In this document: in pieces, positions 6,634 to 11,528 of the stretch
Numbering within the stretch: position 1 is the stretch's first letter
Layout of the letters: each line of letters starts with the position of its first letter
From: an uncultured Oscillospiraceae bacterium
Lineage (GTDB): Bacteria > Bacillota > Clostridia > Oscillospirales > Oscillospiraceae
DNA length: 11,528 nt
Assembly: GCA_934591725.1 (NCBI GenBank)
Contig: CAKTPR010000069.1
Location: 1 to 11,528 of the forward strand
Direction: 5' to 3'
Position numbers and translations under genes: made by a program
Notes under the pieces: generated by a model
The model's input: the letters and a program-made list of their open reading frames with translations, nothing else
What the model was told of the DNA's origin: nothing
The model's database searches: none

Positions 6634-8535
6634 TTACTTCAGGTTGGTAAGCGGGGTCAGTGCGAGGTAATCCTCCAGAGGAGCATCGTTCATCACAAGC
6701 TCGATGATCTGGCGGCCGAGCGGATCGAGGTCGTCGGTCATGAACTGTTTGAGCTGTTCCTTGAAAAAGTCGGTCAGGATCTTCGCGCCGGCGTCATAGC
6801 CCTCGAAGCCCAGCTTAGACTGAAGCTCAGGACGCAGGAAGGTCTGACGGACATACTGACCGTCTATCTTCATCTCGTCGAGCGAGTAGCCGAAGATCGG
6901 GCAGCGCGCCGGGACAAGGTGCTTCATCCTGATGGTGCCGCCGTGGCGCGCAAGGTACTCACGGGTAATCCATTCGCCCATGAAGCCGACCTGATATGCG
7001 CCGATGTGCTGGTTCGGGATGAGGATGTTCAGCGTGTTCGGGCAGGCAAGCATCTGATGGAGCAGCATATTGGCCTGAGTGACCTTTTTGCCGGTGGAGA
7101 ACGGCCAGTAGGAGCCGACGCCTTCAGCCTTCAGACCGCTGCCGGCATTGGTATCGGCGATGGAGGGGTTCTTGAAGCCGCGCGGCGCAATGAGACGCCA
7201 GAGCCACGCGATAGAAGTCGGGACTACCTGCACCATGCCCATGACGCCGTAGTTCGGAGCCATGACCGTGGACGGCGGCATACGCACGCCGAAGGAACGG
7301 ACATTGACTTCCTGCGGCTCGTTACCGGGAACGATGTTCTCGATCATATTGCGCGGGATGATGACACGGGGGTTTGTGCAGGGCTTGCCGTCGGACTCAG
7401 GGACATGCTCCCAGATAAGGCAGGTCGCGCCGGGGACAGCGTCCATGTTGAAGAATTCCAGCGGCTCGGACGGATGGATGCTTATGCGCTCATACTCCGG
7501 GCTGTTGCCGTAGTAGTTATCGCCGTCCATGCGCAGGAACCAGCCGTCCTCCGCGTCAGCAATGACGAGGTGGCCGGAGCCATTCTGCATATCCTTGTGG
7601 GCAAGGATCATATCATCGGCGATCGGGTGGATCTTACAGGTCTCGCCGAGGGACAGGTAATACTTTTCACCGCTGACGGTGTGGATACCCATGAGCAGGC
7701 GGTTATCCTCCTCGCGGTGGATCTCTTCGAGCATCTCGCTCTTGCCGCCGCCGGAAGCGCCCTCATGCATGAAGACGGTCTCCATCTCATAAGGGGATTC
7801 GAGCCTTGCTGCGGAAGCGTGGTTGGTTATCCAGCCCTCATTCTCGCCGATGTCGAGAAGCATCGAGAACACGCCCTTCTTCGCGGAGGGGCCGGGATAG
7901 AGGTTATATGCAAAGACCTCGTGCAGGTTCTCGCTGCGCTGGTGGACAACGACCTGCTTGCCGTTGAAGTGAGTGTGACGGAAAGGCGGGGCGACATAGA
8001 TGATGGCGCGGGGCGTGAAGCCGTCCTCAACATCGTTGATGCTGACAAAGCCCTGCATATTCGCAAGCGACAGCGCAAAGAACGCGGCGTTCATCGGGCA
8101 GATCATCAGGCTGTCATAGCCGTAATACCTTCCGCCTGCATGGAACGGCAGCATTATAAGGCGCTGGGAGCCGAGCCACTCCATGGTCTCCTTGCGGAGC
8201 TTGGAGAACTTATAGCCGTAAACGTCGGCAAAGCGCGGCTTATCGGTGGGCAGATCGTCGCCAATGCGCATGCAGTCAGGATCGCGGCGGCGCATATAAT
8301 CCTCCATGAAGTTGACGGCGGTGCCGTTCTTGCAGCGGACGACCTCGGCCTCCTTGACAAGACCCTTGCCGTCGATGCTGTAGCACACGTCAAACTTGGA
8401 GGTGTGCGTGGGGCCGTAGCACATCTCGATGAGCTGCTCCTTGGTTTCGGGATAGCAGAGGCAGTTGGAGTTTTTCAGTGTCTGCATGAGATCCTCAGGC
8501 AGAACGAACTTTGCCAGATAAGCGTCTGTATACAT
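6634..8535 (-). CDS. PEP carboxykinase-superfamily protein with atypical P-loop (probably DUF4914)
   Basis: This 633-residue cytoplasmic-type protein is longer than ATP-dependent PEP carboxykinase (about 540). From memory of the E. coli PckA sequence, several active-site segments align: AKKGVFSM (218-225) with the metal-binding lysine segment; NHASA (238-242) with the MHCSAN metal-histidine segment; GASGGGKS (259-266) with the GLSGTGKT P-loop; IADAEDGW (325-332) with IGDDEHGW; NPRVIIPRNMIEN (388-400) with the conserved arginine segment. Differences: GGGKS replaces GTGKT, the second Asp of the DD pair is Ala328, and about 60 residues separate the P-loop from the Asp segment instead of about 15. 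It may be an active kinase or carboxykinase with another substrate, or a regulator. I believe NCBI calls such proteins DUF4914, but this is recalled, not checked. AGAGG eight bases before the ATG supports the start. It has its own promoter, facing away from truA. Confidence 0.8.
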   Translation of the reverse strand: MYTDAYLAKFVLPEDLMQTLKNSNCLCYPETKEQLIEMCYGPTHTSKFDVCYSIDGKGLVKEAEVVRCKNGTAVNFMEDYMRRRDPDCMRIGDDLPTDKPRFADVYGYKFSKLRKETMEWLGSQRLIMLPFHAGGRYYGYDSLMICPMNAAFFALSLANMQGFVSINDVEDGFTPRAIIYVAPPFRHTHFNGKQVVVHQRSENLHEVFAYNLYPGPSAKKGVFSMLLDIGENEGWITNHASAARLESPYEMETVFMHEGASGGGKSEMLEEIHREEDNRLLMGIHTVSGEKYYLSLGETCKIHPIADDMILAHKDMQNGSGHLVIADAEDGWFLRMDGDNYYGNSPEYERISIHPSEPLEFFNMDAVPGATCLIWEHVPESDGKPCTNPRVIIPRNMIENIVPGNEPQEVNVRSFGVRMPPSTVMAPNYGVMGMVQVVPTSIAWLWRLIAPRGFKNPSIADTNAGSGLKAEGVGSYWPFSTGKKVTQANMLLHQMLACPNTLNILIPNQHIGAYQVGFMGEWITREYLARHGGTIRMKHLVPARCPIFGYSLDEMKIDGQYVRQTFLRPELQSKLGFEGYDAGAKILTDFFKEQLKQFMTDDLDPLGRQIIELVMNDAPLEDYLALTPLTNLK

Positions 8536-8559
8536 GTTCTAACCTCTTTTCTGATTTAT

Positions 8560-8572
8560 GGCTCAATGAGCC
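8560..8572. repeat. 13-bp palindrome in the leader of the PEPCK-like gene
   Basis: GGCTCA-A-TGAGCC is a perfect 6-bp inverted repeat around one base. It lies between the predicted promoter (8610-8638) and the ribosome site of the leftward PEPCK-like gene, about 35 bases into the leader. The one-base spacer makes a stable RNA hairpin unlikely, so a DNA operator is the better guess. No regulator can be named. Confidence 0.4.
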
Positions 8573-8609
8573 TGGTCCACAAAAAACATAGACCCACTTT
8601 ATTGTTAAT

Positions 8610-8638
8610 ATATTACCACTCTCCGCGTGATTCTTCAA
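8610..8638 (-). promoter_or_regulatory. Predicted promoter of the PEPCK-like gene
   Basis: On the reverse strand a -35 box TTGAAG (8638-8633) and a -10 box TAATAT (8615-8610) are separated by 17 bp. The predicted start is near 8603, giving a leader of about 68 bases that includes the palindrome at 8560-8572 and the AGAGG ribosome site. Confidence 0.6.
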
Positions 8639-8717
8639 TTCTTAAATGTAATGAATTTGGTACTTTTCGCGTCAGGAAAACGCGGTACGATATGTGTATT
8701 TTCAACAATTGCGCATT

Positions 8718-8723
8718 TATAAT
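8718..8723 (+). promoter_or_regulatory. Consensus -10 box upstream of truA (candidate distal promoter)
   Basis: A perfect TATAAT lies about 75 bases upstream of truA. The -35 region 17 bp upstream (TGTATT) is poor. Transcription from here would start near 8730, exactly at the inverted repeat at 8730-8748, which would then be placed as a repressor site. This is an alternative to the promoter at 8749-8777. Confidence 0.35.
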
Positions 8724-8729
8724 CAAACT

Positions 8730-8748
8730 GACACTTGACAAAAGTGTC
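8730..8748. repeat. Operator-like inverted repeat upstream of truA
   Basis: GACACTT-GACAA-AAGTGTC is a perfect 7-bp inverted repeat with a five-base spacer. It contains a TTGACA (8735-8740), but no matching -10 box lies 16-18 bp downstream. It sits between the two candidate truA promoters, so a bound protein could affect either one. No known operator was recognised. Confidence 0.4.
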
Positions 8749-8777
8749 TTGCATGAACTCCGCAGATAGTGTAGACT
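8749..8777 (+). promoter_or_regulatory. Candidate proximal promoter of truA
   Basis: TTGCAT (8749-8754) and TAGACT (8772-8777) are 17 bp apart. A start near 8784 would give a leader of only about 14 bases beginning at the ribosome site GGAGGGG (8785-8791), which is tight but possible. Confidence 0.4.
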
Positions 8778-8797
8778 GATACCCGGAGGGGACGTCA

Positions 8798-9535
8798 ATG
8801 AAGAATTATAAGCTCACACTCTGCTATGACGGCAGCCGGTACAGCGGCTGGCAGAAGCAGGGCAACACCGGCAATACCATACAGGAAAAGATAGAGGCGC
8901 TGCTGACACGGCTGCTCGGTCAGCCGGTGGAGATAGCCGGCTGCGGCAGGACGGACGCCGGAGTCCACGCAAGGCGTCAGGTCTGCTCCTTCCGGGCGCA
9001 GACCGATATGGACTGTGGTGAGCTTCTCGCGCGGCTGCGGCAGTACCTGCCGGAGGATATAGGCGCGCTCACGCTTGAGGAAGCGCCGCCGCGCTTTCAT
9101 GCGCGGCTTTCCTGCACAGAGAAGAGCTATCTCTACCGCATATGGAACAGCGACGCGCCGAACGTGTTCGAGAGGAAATACGTCTACCGTTACCCCGGCG
9201 CGCTCGATACGGACGCGATGCGCCGTGCCGCGCAGGCGCTCATCGGGGAGCACGATTTCACGGCCTTCTGCTCGAACCGGCACATGAAGAAATCCGCAGT
9301 CAGGACGCTCAGGGGCATTGATATAGACCGTCAGGGCGATGAGCTGTGTATCCTGCTGACGGGAAACGGCTTTCTATATAATATGGTGCGCATCATCGTC
9401 GGGACACTTATCGAAGCCGGGCGCGGCGAGCGCGATGCGGATAACATCGCCGCGGCGCTGCAAAGCCGCGACAGGAAAAATGCAGGCTTCACAGCCCCCG
9501 CGCAGGGGCTGTGCCTGTGGGACGTGCGGTACTGA
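8798..9535 (+). CDS. truA: tRNA pseudouridine(38-40) synthase
   Basis: TruA converts uridines 38-40 of the tRNA anticodon stem-loop to pseudouridine in the cytoplasm. The 245-residue length is normal. The N-terminus YDGSRYSGWQKQ (10-21) and NTIQE are typical. The catalytic aspartate is D53 in AGCGRTDAGVHA (47-58). RFHARLSCTEKSYLYRI (99-115) and the C-terminal TGNGFLYNMVRIIVGTLIEAG (188-208) are family signatures. GGAGGGG ends six bases before the ATG, a strong ribosome site. In many clostridia truA follows ribosomal-protein and energy-coupling-factor transporter genes. Here it stands alone, divergent from the PEPCK-like gene and followed by a terminator, so it is probably monocistronic. Confidence 0.97.
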   Translation: MKNYKLTLCYDGSRYSGWQKQGNTGNTIQEKIEALLTRLLGQPVEIAGCGRTDAGVHARRQVCSFRAQTDMDCGELLARLRQYLPEDIGALTLEEAPPRFHARLSCTEKSYLYRIWNSDAPNVFERKYVYRYPGALDTDAMRRAAQALIGEHDFTAFCSNRHMKKSAVRTLRGIDIDRQGDELCILLTGNGFLYNMVRIIVGTLIEAGRGERDADNIAAALQSRDRKNAGFTAPAQGLCLWDVRY

Positions 9536-9537
9536 CA

Positions 9538-9581
9538 GTCAAAAACCTCTTTTGCCTTATCTGACAAAAGAGGTTTTTGAC
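9538..9581. terminator. Perfect 17-bp bidirectional terminator
   Basis: GTCAAAAACCTCTTTTG pairs perfectly with CAAAAGAGGTTTTTGAC around a ten-base loop (9555-9564). Runs of A on the left arm and T on the right arm supply a U-tract for either direction. It begins three bases after the truA stop and lies 14 bases beyond the stop of the leftward YjbQ-family gene, so it should end both transcripts. Confidence 0.9.
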
Positions 9582-9595
9582 ATATATCAGGAACA

Positions 9596-10117
9596 TTATT
9601 CTCCGATCACAACGACGGAGCACTTTCTCTCACGGGGATGCGTGCGGTCGAAATCGACGAAGTAGACATACCCCGTCGTGCCGACGCCGAGCTTGCCGTC
9701 CGAGACCTCAAAGGTCTGGCTCGAACCTATCACCGTCGCTTTGAGGTGCGCGTCGCCGTTATACAGGTCGCTTATATCGTCATTCGGCAGATATGCCGCC
9801 GCGTTCGGCCAGGAGCGCACCGCCGCGAAATGCTCGGGGCCGGGATAACGGAACTGGCCGGCGTCCGTATGGTCTGGGATGATCTTTCCCAGCGCGTCGT
9901 TCAGGTCGGCCTGGAGGAACTCGTCTCCCTCCGGGGTGACGTCATGCACGAATTCCTCGAAGAACACACCGCAGGTGGTGTGCGGGGAAATGACCACGCA
10001 TATCCCCTCTTTGATGCCGCTGTTCTCTATCGCCGCCCTGACCTGCTGCGTCACGTTTATGTATGAGGGCGTGCCCCCGTGTGACTGTAATTTAAGATGC
10101 TCTTTGTATACGCTCAT
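9596..10117 (-). CDS. YjbQ/UPF0047 family protein with an internal insertion
   Basis: The YjbQ family (sometimes named secondary thiamine-phosphate synthase because of weak activity in E. coli) has no settled physiological role. Family features: SPHTTCGVFFEEF (44-56), matching the HTT metal-site region; the DAHLKATVIGSSQT stretch (122-135); GVGTTGYVYFVDFDR (144-158); and a terminal VVVIGE. Usual members are about 130-140 residues, but this one has 173. The extra length lies roughly at residues 80-115, between the first conserved block and DAHLKA, and includes PDHTDAGQFRYPGPEHF. The start ATG is three bases after the stop of the TIM-like gene, with GGGAG upstream, so it is cotranscribed with the isomerase and aldolase and is last before the terminator. 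Its link to sugar-phosphate genes is unexplained. Confidence 0.88.
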   Translation of the reverse strand: MSVYKEHLKLQSHGGTPSYINVTQQVRAAIENSGIKEGICVVISPHTTCGVFFEEFVHDVTPEGDEFLQADLNDALGKIIPDHTDAGQFRYPGPEHFAAVRSWPNAAAYLPNDDISDLYNGDAHLKATVIGSSQTFEVSDGKLGVGTTGYVYFVDFDRTHPRERKCSVVVIGE

Positions 10118-10120
10118 TGT

Positions 10121-10822
10121 TCAGTCTCCCTGCTGTTCTCTGTCCTTTACTGCCTGTGCCATTGCTCTGGCCATCTCCATCACTCTCAGGCACGGGTCAG
10201 GCGCCTTCAGGATGCCGCTGGTCGCGCCGGTGCCGTCCGCGCCGAGCCTGATAACGTTATACACATCGTCAGCCGTGGAGACGCCGGAAGCGATCATAAC
10301 AAGTATCTCCGGGTTTATCGCGCGTATTTTCGATGTGGCCTCGATAACATAGCTGTTGTCCGCCACCTTGCCCGTCCCTATCAGGTCGGTCGGCTCGCAC
10401 AGGAGAATGTCCGGTTCGAGCATGGCTATGGCAAGCCCCTCCTTCACGGAGTCTGCGCAGACTACGGTTGCCATGTCCAGCTCCTTTGCGCGCTTTATGC
10501 ACGCGGCAAGCTCGCACACGGGAAGCGGGTTCTCCGCATGGTTGAGGAACACCGCGTCGGCTCCCGCCGCCTTGAGAGATTCCGGCAGGACGTGCCCCAT
10601 ACCGCGTCCGGGGCGCAGGGACTCCATGTGCTGCGCGGTTACTATCACGTGCTCCGTGTTCTGGCGTATGTAACGCAGATCCGCAAACGGCGCAGTGAAG
10701 AGGACTTCAACGCCGGTCTCGGCCGCGGCCTGATCCGCCGCCTTTGCAAGCTTCAGACTCTCCTCGCCGTAGAGATACGACTTGGGATTAACTACAAGAA
10801 AAGGTACTCTTACTTTTTTCAT
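10121..10822 (-). CDS. Triose-phosphate isomerase-like protein (archaeal type)
   Basis: This 233-residue TIM barrel is shorter than bacterial TpiA (about 250) and resembles archaeal triose-phosphate isomerases in its segments AQHMESLRPGRGMGHVLPESLKAAGA (63-88, abbreviated by key residues Q64, H65, G73, G76, H77, P80), LNHAEN (93-98) and EPTDLIGTGK (143-152). The three catalytic positions are present: K14 in VNPKSY, H95 in LNHAEN and E143. The phosphate-binding region near SGVSTADDV (194-202) and GADGTGATSGIL (214-225) is intact. It should therefore isomerise an aldose/ketose phosphate, either glyceraldehyde-3-phosphate/DHAP or a longer sugar phosphate, as known for TIM-like erythrulose-phosphate isomerases. 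It starts 12 bases after the aldolase stop, with GGTGA upstream, and likely acts on an aldolase product or on a precursor in the same pathway. It may be a second enzyme beside a normal TpiA elsewhere. Confidence 0.88.
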   Translation of the reverse strand: MKKVRVPFLVVNPKSYLYGEESLKLAKAADQAAAETGVEVLFTAPFADLRYIRQNTEHVIVTAQHMESLRPGRGMGHVLPESLKAAGADAVFLNHAENPLPVCELAACIKRAKELDMATVVCADSVKEGLAIAMLEPDILLCEPTDLIGTGKVADNSYVIEATSKIRAINPEILVMIASGVSTADDVYNVIRLGADGTGATSGILKAPDPCLRVMEMARAMAQAVKDREQQGD

Positions 10823-10834
10823 CGTCTTTCACCG

Positions 10835-11528
10835 TCACGCGTTGTATTTGCGTGTGTCAAACACATCGTAGTAGTGCTCAAGGCACTCCATCATGCCGTC
10901 CTTCATTGCCTGGCGGATCGCGTAATAGTCCTTGCCGCCGCGCTCCTGCACCTTTTTATAGGCGCTGAGGACAAAGTCGGTATAGATATTGATCTTGCTG
11001 ATACCGCCGGTCGCGCACCTGTGCAGATTCTCGTCGCCGGAGGAGGAGCCGCCGTGGAGCACCAGCGGAGTCTCTATCGCGGCGCGCAGCTCCGCAAGAC
11101 GCTGGAAGTCGATATTGGGCGTGCCCTTATATGCGCCGTGCGCCGTACCGATAGAGACGGCGAGCGAGTCGACCTCGGTAAGCTCGCAGAACTTCTTGGC
11201 TTCCCCGACCGTTGTATAGATATTGTTGCTGGTATTGCGGTCGCTGTACTCGGAGCCTTCGCCGACATGGCCTATCTCCGCCTCGACGACAATGCCGCGC
11301 AGGTGTGCATAGTCCACGATCTCCTTCGTCCGGCGGACGTTCTCCTCAAAGCTCTCCGCTGAAGCGTCGATCATGACGGAGCTGAAGCCGGAGTCGATAG
11401 CCTTGAAAATAAAGTCCTTGTCCGTGCCGTGATCCAGATGGAGCACAACGGGCACCTTTGCGCTTTCGGCGTAGTATTTGCCGATCGCGATCGCCTCATC
11501 GAATGACAGGAACTGCTGATGCACCTGC
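10835..11528 (-). CDS. Class II (zinc-dependent) sugar-bisphosphate aldolase, N-terminus outside window
   Basis: This is a fructose/tagatose-bisphosphate aldolase family member that cleaves a ketose (bis)phosphate to DHAP and an aldehyde. The reading frame stays open to the window edge. A GTG at 11524-11522 is not taken as the start, because class II aldolases (about 285 residues) carry roughly 50 more N-terminal residues before this point. Numbering from that GTG codon, visible motifs are VPVVLHLDHG (24-33; catalytic D31, zinc ligand H32), EAEIGHVGEGSEY (81-93), SIGTAHGAYKG (124-134; H129), LVLHGGSSSGDEN (154-166; H157) and GISKINIYTD (174-183). Zinc and phosphate sites look intact, so it is probably active. 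It is the upstream member of the cluster with the TIM-like and YjbQ-like genes. The sugar specificity (fructose, tagatose, sulfofructose or other) cannot be decided. Confidence 0.92.
   Translation of the reverse strand, partial: QVHQQFLSFDEAIAIGKYYAESAKVPVVLHLDHGTDKDFIFKAIDSGFSSVMIDASAESFEENVRRTKEIVDYAHLRGIVVEAEIGHVGEGSEYSDRNTSNNIYTTVGEAKKFCELTEVDSLAVSIGTAHGAYKGTPNIDFQRLAELRAAIETPLVLHGGSSSGDENLHRCATGGISKINIYTDFVLSAYKKVQERGGKDYYAIRQAMKDGMMECLEHYYDVFDTRKYNA

Noticed and set aside
6541..8769. A 742-codon open frame on the plus strand across the PEPCK-like gene
   Set aside because: It is antisense to a gene with a good promoter, ribosome site and PEPCK motifs, and it runs through the terminator at 6581-6611. 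Its translation matches nothing I recognise.
10097..11362. A 421-codon plus-strand open frame across the TIM-like and aldolase genes
   Set aside because: It lies opposite two enzymes with intact catalytic motifs and has no recognisable domain of its own.
10835..11524. Aldolase as a complete 229-residue protein starting at GTG 11524
   Set aside because: The frame is open to the window edge, and class II aldolases have about 50 more residues before the LHLDHG motif. No ribosome site can be judged at the edge.
1..11528. CRISPR array, insertion sequence, prophage or toxin-antitoxin system
   Set aside because: No spaced direct repeats, transposase, integrase or terminal repeats were seen, and every long gene has a metabolic, tRNA-modification or regulatory assignment.

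Overview
The window looks like chromosomal DNA from a GC-rich anaerobic Firmicute, most plausibly an amino-acid-fermenting gut clostridium of the Oscillospirales type. This is inferred from ferredoxin-dependent 2-oxoacid oxidation, a Ptb/Buk pair, GC-ending codons mixed with AUA codons, AT-rich intergenic promoters and strong Shine-Dalgarno sequences. No mobile element, CRISPR array, rRNA or tRNA gene was seen.

Left block (1-6611): a LysR-family regulator, cut by the left edge, is read leftward. It diverges from a five-gene rightward operon: iorA, iorB, ptb, buk and a class I/II aminotransferase. The operon encodes a complete oxidative route for an amino acid. The aminotransferase makes the 2-oxo acid, IorAB decarboxylates it oxidatively to an acyl-CoA and reduced ferredoxin, Ptb swaps CoA for phosphate, and Buk makes ATP and the free acid. 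IorAB points to aromatic substrates, giving indoleacetate, phenylacetate or 4-hydroxyphenylacetate. The intergenic region has a perfect T-N11-A palindrome centred about 64 bp upstream of the predicted iorA transcription start, the usual place for a LysR activator. The operon ends at a perfect 14-bp hairpin.

Middle block (6634-9581): a leftward 633-residue protein of the PEP carboxykinase superfamily, probably the DUF4914 family, has a non-standard P-loop but keeps several PEPCK active-site residues. It diverges from truA (tRNA pseudouridine synthase), which reads rightward and ends at a perfect 17-bp hairpin. The 262-bp space between them holds both promoters and some palindromes.

Right block (9596-11528): a leftward cluster of a class II sugar-phosphate aldolase (N-terminus outside the window), an archaeal-type triose-phosphate-isomerase-like protein with intact catalytic residues, and an enlarged YjbQ-family protein. 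The tight spacing suggests one transcript that enters from beyond the right edge and ends at the 17-bp hairpin shared with truA. The aldolase and isomerase suggest processing of a phosphorylated sugar, but the substrate cannot be read from this window.
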